Positions 1-7,731 of a stretch of DNA of 24,459 nt are shown here, piece after piece. Both the position numbers and the translations under genes were made by a program. The stretch's first letter is position 1. Each line of letters begins with the position of its first letter. The notes under the pieces were generated by a model. That model saw only the letters and a list, made by a program, of their open reading frames with translations. It was not told the origin of the DNA and made no database searches. The stretch comes from Acidimicrobiales bacterium (GTDB lineage: Bacteria; Actinomycetota; Acidimicrobiia; Acidimicrobiales; Ilumatobacteraceae): positions 1 to 24,459 of the forward strand of contig JAURHL010000008.1 of assembly GCA_030833305.1 (NCBI GenBank). The letters run 5' to 3'.

Positions 1-1
1 C

Positions 2-1207
2 GAGACCCAGGCGGCCGATCATCTCTCGCTCGGCGACCTCGACGGCTTCTACAAGCAGGCCCGCGCCAAGTTCGACGCCGACGACGCTTTCAAGGATCGG
101 GCGCGTGCCCGCGTGGTGTTGCTGCAATCGGGCGACGCGGAAACGAGACGTCTGTGGAAGTTGCTCGTCGATCTCTCCACCAAGCACTTCAACGCGGTGT
201 ACTCGTTGCTCGGAATCCTCCTCACCGACGACGATCTGATGGGCGAGAGCGCCTACAACGATCTGCTGCCGCAGGTGATCACCCGTCTCGACGCACTGGG
301 TCTGTTGCAGCAGTCCGACGGCGCCGACGTGGTGTTCCCGCCCGGCTACACCAATCGCGACGGCGATCCGTTGCCGTTGATCGTGCAGAAGGGACAGGGT
401 GGGTTCAATTACGCCACCAGTGATCTGGCCTGTGTGATCGATCGTGTCGAGCGCATCGGCGCCGATCTTTTGTTGTACGTGGTGGGCGCGCCTCAGGCCC
501 AGCACCTGAGCATGGTCTTCGACGTCGCGCGCATGGCGGGGTGGTTGAAGGATCCGGTGGAAGCCGTTCACGTGTCGTTCGGCAGCGTGCTGGGCTCCGA
601 TCGCAAGATGCTGAAGAGTCGCAGTGGCGACCCGCTGAAGTTCATCGACCTGGTCACCGAGGCGGTGGCGCGGGCCGACGAAGCCATCGCGGCCAAGAAC
701 CCCGATCTCCCGGTCGACGAGCGCGCCCGTGTCGCGCGGATGGTGGGCATCGGCGCCGTGAAGTACGCGGACCTCTCCACCGATCGCGTCCGTGACTACG
801 TCTTCGATTGGGAGCGCATGTTGTCGTTCGACGGCAACACCGCGCCCTATCTGCAGTACGCGCACGCGCGCATCTGCAGCATCTTCCGGCGGGCGGGCAT
901 CGATCGCTCGACGGTCTCGTCGACCGCACTCGCGGTGGTCGAACCGCAGGAGCGCGACCTGGCCCTGAAAATCCTGGGTTTCGAGTCCGCGATTCTCGAC
1001 ACGCTCGAGCGCTACAGCCCGCATCGACTGTGTACGTACCTCTACGAACTCGCCACCACCTTCACCGCGTTCTACGAACACTGCCCGGTGTTGAAGGCCG
1101 ACGACGATGCCGTCCGCACCAGCCGGCTGGCGCTGTGCGACCTCACGGCGCGCGTCATGAACCGCGGACTCGGCCTGCTGGGCATCGACGCTCCGGAGCA
1201 GATGTGA
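2..1207 (+). CDS. argS: Arginyl-tRNA synthetase, C-terminal part (5' end outside window)
   Basis: Class I aminoacyl-tRNA synthetase that charges tRNA-Arg with arginine in the cytoplasm. The frame is open from the first bases, and 401 residues plus the stop are visible. Family members are about 550-600 residues, so roughly the first 150-200, including the HIGH motif, lie upstream. Visible parts are the late Rossmann region with a KMSK-like loop (GSDRKMLKSRSGD, nucleotides about 596-630), then the alpha-helical DALR anticodon-binding domain typical of ArgRS, with the stretch FDGNTAPYLQYAHARI near nucleotides 829-876. An internal ATG at 113 is not the real start, because coding sequence with family character continues upstream of it. 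The stop overlaps the GTG start of lysA by 4 nt, and argS-lysA adjacency is common in actinobacteria, so the two are probably translationally coupled. No key residue is seen to be missing in the visible part. Confidence 0.95.
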   Translation, partial: ETQAADHLSLGDLDGFYKQARAKFDADDAFKDRARARVVLLQSGDAETRRLWKLLVDLSTKHFNAVYSLLGILLTDDDLMGESAYNDLLPQVITRLDALGLLQQSDGADVVFPPGYTNRDGDPLPLIVQKGQGGFNYATSDLACVIDRVERIGADLLLYVVGAPQAQHLSMVFDVARMAGWLKDPVEAVHVSFGSVLGSDRKMLKSRSGDPLKFIDLVTEAVARADEAIAAKNPDLPVDERARVARMVGIGAVKYADLSTDRVRDYVFDWERMLSFDGNTAPYLQYAHARICSIFRRAGIDRSTVSSTALAVVEPQERDLALKILGFESAILDTLERYSPHRLCTYLYELATTFTAFYEHCPVLKADDDAVRTSRLALCDLTARVMNRGLGLLGIDAPEQM

Positions 1208-2508
1208 GCCCTCGCCCCGTCCCCATGGGCCTGATGCCCGACACGGCGCGGATCGAGTCCGACGGTTCGTTGAGCGTCGGCGGTTGTCGGGTCGACGAGT
1301 TGGCCGAACGCCATGGCACTCCCTTGTTCGTCTACGACGAGGCCCACGTGCGGGCCCGTTGTCGCGAGGCGGTGGGGGCGTTCGGAGTCGATCGGGTCGT
1401 GTACGCCAGCAAAGCGTTCAGTTGCGCCGCCATGGCGCGACTCGTCAGCGACGAGGGCCTTCTGCTCGACGTGGCCACCGGCGGTGAGTTGTTCGTGGCC
1501 GTGCACGGCGGGGTGCCGGCCGATCGATGCATCCTGCACGGCAACAACAAGAGCATCGCCGAATTGGAGATGGCGTTGACCGTCGGTGCCGACACCCAGG
1601 CGCGTCCCGGCGTGCGCCAGATCGTGGTCGACAGTTTCGACGAGATCGAACGACTCGAGCACCTGCGCTCGCGCGGTCTGCCCGTACCGCGGTTGATGAT
1701 TCGCGTGACTCCCGGTGTTCACGCGCACACGCACGACTTCATCGCCACGGGTCAGGACGATTCGAAGTTCGGCTTCAACCTGGCCAACGGTGACGCGGCG
1801 CGCGCCATCGATCGCATCACGCGTGGTGGATGTGGCGAGTTGGTCGGACTTCATTGCCACATCGGTTCCAACGTGCTGCTCGTCGACAGCTTCGCCAAGG
1901 CCGCCGACGTGATGGCGCGTTTCGCCGCTCGCTTCGACTTGCCCGAACTCACCTTGGGCGGCGGACTCGGTGTGGCGTATACACATGACGAAGAAGCGCC
2001 GACCATCGGCTCGTGGGGGAGTGTGTTGCTCGACGCGTGTCGGGCCCTCGGCGTGCAAGCCGAGGTGTCGGTCGAGCCCGGTCGTTCCATCGTGGCGTCG
2101 TCGGCCATCACCGTGTACACGGTGGGCACCATCAAGCCGATTCCCGGCATCCGCACGTACGTCAGCGTCGACGGTGGCATGAGCGACAACCCACGCCCCG
2201 TCCTCTACGGCGGTGGCTACGAGGCCTTCGCGGTGGCCGACGTGGCGGCGACGCGCGACATGCCCGGTCGACTGGTGGGCAAGCATTGCGAGAGCGGCGA
2301 CGTCCTCATCTTCGACGCCGATTTCCCGTCGTCGTTGAAGGTGGGCGATCTCATTGCCACTCCGGTTACTGGTGCCTACGGCCACTCCATGGCGAGCAAT
2401 TACAACAAGGTCCCTCGACCGGCCGTGGTGTTCGTGGCCGATGGCGAGTCGCGCGTGGTGGTGCGACGTGAGACGTACGAGGACCTGGTTCGACTCGATC
2501 AGGTGTGA
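1204..2508 (+). CDS. lysA: Diaminopimelate decarboxylase
   Basis: PLP enzyme that decarboxylates meso-diaminopimelate to L-lysine, the last step of lysine synthesis. It has 434 residues, normal for the family. The PLP-binding lysine is K70 in VVYASKAF. The phosphate-binding and barrel motifs GLHCHIGSN (H219), GGGLGVAY and EPGRSIVASS follow, and the catalytic cysteine from the partner subunit is C362 in CESGD. I chose GTG 1204 as the start because it overlaps the argS stop as GTGA and has GGAG seven bases upstream. ATG 1225 and ATG 1234 are alternatives and would lose no conserved residue. The frame stays open far upstream inside argS, but that is a shadow. The product is next to hom and thrC, the other branch of aspartate-family amino acid synthesis. 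Confidence 0.95.
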   Translation: MSPRPVPMGLMPDTARIESDGSLSVGGCRVDELAERHGTPLFVYDEAHVRARCREAVGAFGVDRVVYASKAFSCAAMARLVSDEGLLLDVATGGELFVAVHGGVPADRCILHGNNKSIAELEMALTVGADTQARPGVRQIVVDSFDEIERLEHLRSRGLPVPRLMIRVTPGVHAHTHDFIATGQDDSKFGFNLANGDAARAIDRITRGGCGELVGLHCHIGSNVLLVDSFAKAADVMARFAARFDLPELTLGGGLGVAYTHDEEAPTIGSWGSVLLDACRALGVQAEVSVEPGRSIVASSAITVYTVGTIKPIPGIRTYVSVDGGMSDNPRPVLYGGGYEAFAVADVAATRDMPGRLVGKHCESGDVLIFDADFPSSLKVGDLIATPVTGAYGHSMASNYNKVPRPAVVFVADGESRVVVRRETYEDLVRLDQV

Positions 2509-2550
2509 ATCACGCTCCTGATCGAGCGCCGTGGACCCGCACCCGCCCGT

Positions 2551-2576
2551 AATCCCCGAGGTTTCGGGCGGGGATT
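2551..2576. repeat. Perfect inverted repeat between lysA and hom
   Basis: AATCCCCG (2551-2558) and CGGGGATT (2569-2576) form an 8-bp stem with a 10-nt loop. No T-run follows, so it is not a standard intrinsic terminator. It could be a terminator of the argS-lysA unit that works without a U-tail, or an operator, since it covers the place where the -35 element of the proposed hom promoter would be. Confidence 0.5.
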
Positions 2577-2581
2577 CCCCT

Positions 2582-2587
2582 TAGCCT
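2582..2587 (+). promoter_or_regulatory. Proposed -10 element of a leaderless hom promoter (TAGCCT)
   Basis: TAGCCT ends 8 nt before GTG 2596. That would place the first transcribed base at or next to the start codon. No Shine-Dalgarno sequence is present and no clear -35 is seen. The same layout precedes three other genes in this window. Confidence 0.5.
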
Positions 2588-2595
2588 TGACCAGC

Positions 2596-3900
2596 GTGAC
2601 AACGGTTGAATCCCAAGGCAAGGTCGTGCGCATCGGCGTGCTCGGCTGCGGCAACGTCGGTGCGGCCCTCATCAGCCTCATCGCCCAGCAGTCGAAGGGC
2701 ATCGAAGCGCGAACCGGTGTTCGCCTGGAAGTGGTGCGCGTCGCCGTGCGCAACCTCTCGCGCGACCGCGAGATCTCGCTCGCCGACGGACTTCTCACGC
2801 GCGACGCCCACGCCGTCGTCAGCGACCCCAACGTCGATCTGGTGGTCGAGGTCATCGGTGGCATCGAGCCCGCGCGCGAACTCATCGCGACCGCACTGTC
2901 GCTCGGCAAGCCCGTCGTCACCGCCAACAAGGAACTGTTGGCCAACGTCGGTGTCGAACTGTTCGGCGCCGCCGACGCGGCCGGGGTCGACCTGCTCTTC
3001 GAGGCCGCGGTCGCCGGTGGAATCCCGGTCATCCGTGCTTTGCGCGAGAGTCTGCGCGGCGAGCCGGTGAGCCGCGTCATGGGCATCATCAACGGCACGA
3101 CCAACTACATCCTCACCAAGATGACCGAGGAGGGCGCCGACTACGGAGTCGCGCTCGCCGAGGCACAACATCTCGGTTTCGCCGAGCGCGATCCAACGGC
3201 CGACGTCGAGGGTTTCGACGCCGGAGCCAAGGCCGCGATCCTGGCGTCCATCGCGTTCGGGGCCAAGGTGGTGGCCGGCGACGTGTATCACGAGGGAATC
3301 AGTCGTATCACCGCGGACGACATCGCCGTGGCCAAGCGCCTCGGGTACGTCGTGAAGTTGCTCGGTATCGCCGAGCGCGACGCGGCGTCCGGTGAGATCG
3401 CGGTGCGTGTTCATCCGGCGATGGTCCCGCTGAATCATCCGCTGGCCAGCGTGCGCGAGAGCTACAACGCGGTTTTCGTCGAGGGCGGAGCGGTGGGTTC
3501 GCTGATGTTCTACGGCCGCGGCGCCGGTGGGGGACCCACGGCCAGCGCGGTGCTCGGTGACGTGATCGACGCGGCCGTGAACCTGGCCAAGGGTACGCAC
3601 GGAACCATCGGCACCTTCGCCAAGACCGTCGTACGACCGATCGACGAGACCAGCGCGGAGTATCTGCTGTCGATGGAAGTCTCCGACAAACCGGGTGTGC
3701 TGCACGCGGTCACCGGTGTGTTCGCCCGTCACGGCGTCAGCATTCGCGCCGCGGAACAAGAGGGCATTGGCGCCGATGCCCGCCTCGTGTTCATCACCCA
3801 CGATGCCAAGGAGTCCGCGGTGCAAGCCACGGTGCGCGAACTGCGCGAGCTCGACGCGGTCAGTCGCGTCGGTGGGTTGTTGCGCGTGATCGGTTCCTGA
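2596..3900 (+). CDS. hom: Homoserine dehydrogenase with C-terminal ACT domain
   Basis: Reduces aspartate semialdehyde to homoserine with NAD(P)H, at the branch towards threonine and methionine. The nucleotide-binding motif GVLGCGNVG is within the first 25 residues. The catalytic domain includes NGTTNYIL and the FDAGAKAAILASIAFG segment, which carries the conserved catalytic lysine. A C-terminal ACT domain (MEVSDKPGVLHAVTGVFARHGVSI, split here by its VTG turn) is the usual site of threonine feedback inhibition in actinobacterial enzymes. Length is 434 residues. I chose GTG 2596; an in-frame TTG at 2587 would add three residues, but the TAGCCT hexamer overlaps that TTG and fits a leaderless start at 2596. 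thrC follows 7 nt after the stop, so the two form an operon. Confidence 0.93.
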   Translation: MTTVESQGKVVRIGVLGCGNVGAALISLIAQQSKGIEARTGVRLEVVRVAVRNLSRDREISLADGLLTRDAHAVVSDPNVDLVVEVIGGIEPARELIATALSLGKPVVTANKELLANVGVELFGAADAAGVDLLFEAAVAGGIPVIRALRESLRGEPVSRVMGIINGTTNYILTKMTEEGADYGVALAEAQHLGFAERDPTADVEGFDAGAKAAILASIAFGAKVVAGDVYHEGISRITADDIAVAKRLGYVVKLLGIAERDAASGEIAVRVHPAMVPLNHPLASVRESYNAVFVEGGAVGSLMFYGRGAGGGPTASAVLGDVIDAAVNLAKGTHGTIGTFAKTVVRPIDETSAEYLLSMEVSDKPGVLHAVTGVFARHGVSIRAAEQEGIGADARLVFITHDAKESAVQATVRELRELDAVSRVGGLLRVIGS

Positions 3901-3907
3901 CGAGGCG

Positions 3908-5287
3908 ATGACCGTGCGTTACGTCTCGACACGCGGGCAGGCGCCCGAACTCGGATTCGCCGACGTGTTGTTGGCCGGACTCGCCACCGATGGTGGTCTG
4001 TACGTGCCGTCGCAATGGCCGACCTTGCCGTCGTTGCCCACCGGCTCGTACGCCGATCTGGCCGCGGCCGTGATGGCCCCCTTCGTCGACGGTGAGATCG
4101 ACGAGGTCGCCTTCGCGAACATGTGTCGTGACGCTTATTCCACGTTCCGTCACCCGGCCACCGTTCCCTTGGTGCAGATCGGACCCGACGAGTGGGTGAT
4201 GGAGCTCTTCCACGGGCCCACGCTGGCGTTCAAGGACGTGGCCTTGCAGTTGGTCGGTCGACTCTTCGATCACGTTCTCTCGTCGCGCGGCGAGCGCGTG
4301 ATGATCGTGGGTGCCACCAGTGGCGACACGGGCTCGGCGGCCATCGACGGTGTGAAGAGTTGCGACAACGTCGACATCGTGATCCTGTACCCGCAGGGTC
4401 GGGTCAGTGACGTTCAGCGTCGACAGATGACCACCGTCGACGCACCGAACGTGCACACCGTGGCCATCGACGGCACGTTCGACGATTGCCAGGACCTGGT
4501 GAAGGCCATGTTCAACGACGCCGCGTTCCGGGGCGACATGAACCTCTCCGCGGTGAACAGCATCAACTGGGCTCGAGTGATGGCCCAGGTCGTCTACTAC
4601 GTGGCCGCGTCGGACGCGTTGGGGGACCAGCCACTGTCGTTCAGCGTTCCCACCGGAAACTTCGGCAACGTGTTGGCCGGCTGGATCGCCCGCGAGATGG
4701 GCGTTCCCGCGCACTCGCTCATCGTCGGCAGCAACACGAACGACATCCTCACGCGGTTCTTCGAATCGCAGGCGATGGTGGCCGACGGTGTGGTGCCCAC
4801 TCTCAGCCCGTCGATGGACATCCAGGTGTCGTCGAACTTCGAGCGACTGTTGTTCGAGATGAACGATCGTGACGGGGGAGCGACCGCCGAGCAGATGGCC
4901 TTGTTCCGAACGAGTGGTCGCATGAGCGTGGAAGCCGATCAATACGCGAACTGGATCGAGCCGGTGTTCCGCGCCGCGCGCAGTGACGACGCCGACACGC
5001 TGGCCACCATGGACGCGGTGTACCGCGAATCCGGGATGCTGATCGACCCGCACACCGCGGTCGGGGTGTCGGCGGCGCGCCGTCAGCGCGAAGCCGGCGT
5101 GCCGGTGGTGACCATGGCCACGGCCCATCCGGCCAAGTTCCCCGACGCGGTGAAGAAGGCCACCGGTGTGCATCCCGCACTGCCCGAACATCTCTCTGAC
5201 CTGCTGGAACGTCCGGAACGCACCACGCCGCTGCCGAACGATCTGGCCCGGGTGCAGGCCTTTGTGCGCTCGGTCGCTCGTCGCTGA
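3908..5287 (+). CDS. thrC: Threonine synthase
   Basis: PLP enzyme that converts O-phosphohomoserine to threonine. The 459-residue length and the N-terminus (YVSTRGQAPELGFADVLLAG) match the longer class found in E. coli and yeast rather than the short class of about 350 residues. The PLP lysine is K109 in GPTLAFKDVALQ. GATSGDTGSAA and SVPTGNFGNVLAG are the phosphate-binding motifs. ATG 3908 follows a GAGG sequence and starts 7 nt after the hom stop. Its substrate requires homoserine kinase, whose gene thrB is not found next to it as it would be in many actinobacteria; it must be elsewhere or replaced. The gene is followed by 204 nt of non-coding sequence and rho. Confidence 0.95.
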   Translation: MTVRYVSTRGQAPELGFADVLLAGLATDGGLYVPSQWPTLPSLPTGSYADLAAAVMAPFVDGEIDEVAFANMCRDAYSTFRHPATVPLVQIGPDEWVMELFHGPTLAFKDVALQLVGRLFDHVLSSRGERVMIVGATSGDTGSAAIDGVKSCDNVDIVILYPQGRVSDVQRRQMTTVDAPNVHTVAIDGTFDDCQDLVKAMFNDAAFRGDMNLSAVNSINWARVMAQVVYYVAASDALGDQPLSFSVPTGNFGNVLAGWIAREMGVPAHSLIVGSNTNDILTRFFESQAMVADGVVPTLSPSMDIQVSSNFERLLFEMNDRDGGATAEQMALFRTSGRMSVEADQYANWIEPVFRAARSDDADTLATMDAVYRESGMLIDPHTAVGVSAARRQREAGVPVVTMATAHPAKFPDAVKKATGVHPALPEHLSDLLERPERTTPLPNDLARVQAFVRSVARR

Positions 5288-5311
5288 AACAGTCGATTCG
5301 GCGGGGATACG

Positions 5312-5340
5312 TTGCCAACCACCCCCGCCGTGGCTATGGT
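5312..5340 (+). promoter_or_regulatory. Promoter of rho (TTGCCA, 17 bp, TATGGT)
   Basis: TTGCCA (5312-5317) and TATGGT (5335-5340) are separated by exactly 17 bp and match the vegetative sigma consensus well. Transcription would begin near 5347. This is the best promoter match in the window. Confidence 0.6.
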
Positions 5341-5346
5341 CTGACT

Positions 5347-5491
5347 GTCTGGAATCCCAGACCGCACGAGTCTCCGCCTGGTGACAGAACCTGGGTTGGT
5401 CCGTGTGTGTTCCCCTCACTGGCGTTGGGATCGCCGGTGGTCGTGCCCTCACCGCACATCGCCGCATACCCCCGCCTGAAAGCAGGTTCTC
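5347..5491 (+). promoter_or_regulatory. Untranslated leader of rho
   Basis: This leader of about 145 nt begins with a perfect 6-bp hairpin, GTCTGG-AATC-CCAGAC (5347-5362), right at the expected transcript start. Further down, GGCG/CGCC (5421-5435) and CGGTG/CACCG (5435-5454) can each pair but share a base, so they may exclude each other. A possible short frame runs from GTG 5381 (or GTG 5405) to TGA 5477-5479, ending 12 nt before the rho start. Long leaders that let Rho limit its own synthesis are known in other bacteria. Whether this leader does so is inference. Confidence 0.35.
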
Positions 5492-7303
5492 GTGGCCGCA
5501 GACGCACTCGAAAAGTCGGTGCTCGAATCGAAGGACAAGGAGCAGTTGGTCGCCATCGCGACCGCGCTCGGCATCAAGGCCGGTCCTCGGGCGAAGAAGG
5601 AAGACATCATCACCAAGATCCTCGACACCGTCGGTGGACCCGGTGAGGCCGAGGCTCCGGCCGAGAAGCCCAAGCGGGGCCCGGGGCGACCGCCCAAGGC
5701 GCGCCCTGCCGAGGATGCGACGCCCGTGGAGACATCGGATGGCGAGTCCGCCGACGACAAGAAGGCTCCGGCTCCGGCAGCCGCACCAGCGGTGATCCTC
5801 GGACCCGACGGCGAGCCGTTGGCCGAATGGGAAGCCGAGTTGGTGCGCCAGGGCGTGTCCACCGTGGCCGACCTCACCGGCGGCGAGTCCGCACCGGCGG
5901 GCGAGCAGCGTCAACCGCGCGACGGAAACCGTGACGGCAACCGCGATCGCAACCGTGATCGCAACGGCGATCGCAACGGCAACGGCCAGCGCGACGGCAA
6001 CCGTGACTCCAACAACCGTGACGGCAACCGTGATCGCTTCGAGGGTGAGGGACGCAATCGTCGTCGTCGCCGTCGGGGCAAGGGCGGCCGTGACGAGGGC
6101 CCGCAGGGCGAGGATCGTGACGGCAACTACGACCAGGGTGGCTACCAAGGTGGCGAGCCCGTGGTCCAGGAGTCGGTGCCGGTCGAGGGGTATCTCGACC
6201 TGCGCGACGAGGGCTACGGATTCCTGCGCGTGCGCGGGTTCCTGCCCAGCCGCGACGACGCCTACATCTCGGTGAAGCAGACCCGTCAGTACGGATTGCG
6301 CAAGGGTGATCACGTCACCGGAATCGCCCGCACGGCCGGCCGCAACGAGAAGAACCCGGCTCTGCTCGAGATCAACACCGTCAACGGTGGTTCGCCCGAC
6401 AAGGCCAAGGATCGTCCGCGCTTCGAGGATCTCACCGCTCTGTTCCCCGACGAGAAGCTGCGTCTGGAGAGTCCGCTCGACCCGGGCAACATGACCGCGC
6501 GCATCATCGACCTCATCTCGCCGATCGGAAAGGGTCAGCGCGGCATCATCGTGTCGCCGCCCAAGGCCGGCAAGACCACCATCATGAAGGAGATCGCCAC
6601 CGCGATCGAACGCAACAATCCGGAAGTGCAGTTGATGGTGTTGCTCATCGACGAGCGTCCCGAGGAAGTCACCGACATGCGCCGCACCGTGCGGGGCGAG
6701 GTGATTTCCAGCACCTTCGACCGTCCCTCCGAGGAGCACACGCACGTGGCCGAGTTGGCCATCGAGAAGGCCAAGCGCCAAGTCGAGATGGGTCGCGACG
6801 TGGTGGTCATCCTCGACGGCATCACCCGTCTCAGTCGCGCGTACAACCTCGCGGCGCCGGCCAGCGGTCGCATCCTGTCCGGTGGTATCGACGCCGGCGC
6901 GTTGTACCCGCCCAAGAAGTTCTTCGGAGCGGCCCGCAACGTGGAGGAGGGTGGCTCGCTCACCATCCTGGCCACCGCGCTGGTCGAGACGAACAGCCGC
7001 ATGGACGAGGCCATCTTCGAGGAGTTCAAGGGAACGGGCAACATGGAGTTGCGCCTCGACCGTCGTCTGGCCGAGAAGCGCATCTATCCGGCCATCGACG
7101 TGGACGGATCCAGCACCCGCCACGAGGAGTTGTTGTTCGATCGCAAGCAGTTGCAGATGGTCTGGAAGCTGCGTCGTGTTCTGTCGGGTCTGGCGTCCGA
7201 CGGCAACCCGGCACCCGGCCTCGAACTCTTGATCGACCGCCTGAAGCAGTTCAAGAACAACGACGATTTCCTGTCCGAGATCGGCAAAACCCCCACGATG
7301 TGA
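5492..7303 (+). CDS. rho: Transcription termination factor Rho with long N-terminal insertion
   Basis: Hexameric RNA helicase that ends transcription. It has 603 residues against 419 in E. coli; the difference lies in an insertion. Order: SAP-like Rho_N helix-turn-helix (about 8-48); an AT-hook-like KRGPGRPPKARP (61-72); a low-complexity tract of Arg, Asn, Asp and Gly (143-220) with a basic RRRRRR run near 190; the cold-shock RNA-binding domain (about 230-280); Walker A SPPKAGKT (355-362); DERPEEVTDMRR (387-398); Walker B VVVILDGITR (437-446); and the R-loop and C-terminal ATPase parts to 603. GTG 5492 is the only reasonable start, since an in-frame stop lies at 5477. The residue equal to E. 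coli Ser266, a bicyclomycin contact, is Gly443 here; Met219 and Gly337 are kept (M396, G514). The shift from E. coli numbering is a constant 177. Confidence 0.97.
   Translation: MAADALEKSVLESKDKEQLVAIATALGIKAGPRAKKEDIITKILDTVGGPGEAEAPAEKPKRGPGRPPKARPAEDATPVETSDGESADDKKAPAPAAAPAVILGPDGEPLAEWEAELVRQGVSTVADLTGGESAPAGEQRQPRDGNRDGNRDRNRDRNGDRNGNGQRDGNRDSNNRDGNRDRFEGEGRNRRRRRRGKGGRDEGPQGEDRDGNYDQGGYQGGEPVVQESVPVEGYLDLRDEGYGFLRVRGFLPSRDDAYISVKQTRQYGLRKGDHVTGIARTAGRNEKNPALLEINTVNGGSPDKAKDRPRFEDLTALFPDEKLRLESPLDPGNMTARIIDLISPIGKGQRGIIVSPPKAGKTTIMKEIATAIERNNPEVQLMVLLIDERPEEVTDMRRTVRGEVISSTFDRPSEEHTHVAELAIEKAKRQVEMGRDVVVILDGITRLSRAYNLAAPASGRILSGGIDAGALYPPKKFFGAARNVEEGGSLTILATALVETNSRMDEAIFEEFKGTGNMELRLDRRLAEKRIYPAIDVDGSSTRHEELLFDRKQLQMVWKLRRVLSGLASDGNPAPGLELLIDRLKQFKNNDDFLSEIGKTPTM
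5922..6037 (+). repeat. Degenerate tandem repeat inside rho
   Basis: Short units such as GACGGCAACCGT and GATCGCAACCGT recur in frame, coding for RDGN, RDRN and NGDRN units. This is the DNA basis of the low-complexity insertion in Rho and is likely to vary in length between strains. Confidence 0.7.
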
Positions 7304-7309
7304 CCCGGA

Positions 7310-7343
7310 TCCCCCTCGTCGCCCGGCCGGGTGGCGTGGGGGA
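7310..7343 (+). terminator. GC-rich hairpin after rho, no T-run
   Basis: A 34-nt near-perfect inverted repeat begins 6 nt after the rho stop. The outer arms are TCCCCC and GGGGGA, there is one T-T mismatch, two G-T wobbles occur inside, and the core is GCCCGGCCGGGT. No U-tail follows. It may be a terminator or attenuator between rho and rpmE, or only a barrier that protects the rho mRNA 3' end. Confidence 0.5.
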
Positions 7344-7353
7344 GGGTCGCAGG

Positions 7354-7359
7354 TACACT
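7354..7359 (+). promoter_or_regulatory. Possible -10 element of rpmE (TACACT)
   Basis: TACACT lies 39 nt before the rpmE ATG and just after the rho hairpin, giving a short leader that contains the GAGGA ribosome site. No good -35 can be named, because the hairpin occupies that place. Confidence 0.4.
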
Positions 7360-7398
7360 TTCCGAGCCCACGTGGCGCAGCACAGAGGACGAAGACAC

Positions 7399-7614
7399 AT
7401 GAAGGCCGAAATCCACCCGAACTACACCCTCACCACGGTGCGTTGCTCCTGTGGCAACACGTTCGAGACCCGCTCCACCCGTGGCGGCGACCTCAACATC
7501 GAACTCTGCAACGAATGCCACCCGTACTTCACGGGCAAGCAGAAGCTGGTCGACACCGGCGGACGCGTCGAGCGCTTCAACAAGCGTTACGGCCAGCGCA
7601 AGACCAAGTCCTGA
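7399..7614 (+). CDS. rpmE: 50S ribosomal protein L31, zinc-binding form
   Basis: Small protein of the large ribosomal subunit that helps form the bridge to the 30S subunit. It has 71 residues, normal for the family. Four cysteines, CSC (16 and 18) and CNEC (37 and 40), make this the zinc-containing (C+) form; many actinobacteria also have a cysteine-free copy that is induced when zinc is low, and none is seen here. The start is ATG 7399, with GAGGA about 10 nt upstream and the conserved N-terminus MKAEIHPNY. Longer frames upstream are not supported. The position directly after rho is conserved in actinobacteria. Confidence 0.96.
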   Translation: MKAEIHPNYTLTTVRCSCGNTFETRSTRGGDLNIELCNECHPYFTGKQKLVDTGGRVERFNKRYGQRKTKS

Positions 7615-7651
7615 CGCGCCGGTTCCGGCTCGCGTCGAACACGTCGCTCTT

Positions 7652-7686
7652 GACGACATCTTGAGGGGCGTTGTCGTCGGTTTTTT
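7652..7686 (+). terminator. Intrinsic terminator after rpmE
   Basis: GACGACA (7652-7658) pairs with TGTCGTC (7672-7678), a perfect 7-bp stem with a 13-nt loop, followed by GG and six T. This is the only textbook Rho-independent terminator in the window and closes the rho-rpmE unit. Confidence 0.85.
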
Positions 7687-7731
7687 CTCCATTGCCTTGT
7701 CGCCGTTCGGCCGTCCGAGAAGAATGGTTCG

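Noticed and set aside
808..1203. Upstream extension of the lysA frame into argS
   Set aside because: The extra sequence is Arg/His-rich shadow of argS; the GTG at 1204 has a ribosome site and overlaps the argS stop.
1072..2385. Long - strand open frame opposite lysA
   Set aside because: It is a shadow of lysA caused by third-position GC bias; no family motif and no ribosome site.
5922..6037. Short regular repeats that could suggest a CRISPR array
   Set aside because: The units are in frame, code for RDGN-like peptides inside rho, and have no unique spacers.
3860..7123. Open frame of 1087 codons on the - strand across thrC and rho
   Set aside because: It lies opposite two certain genes and its composition (His, Val, Arg, Gly rich, with long Val-Ala-Thr runs opposite the rho repeat) is what GC-rich codons give when read in reverse. 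No domain is recognisable.
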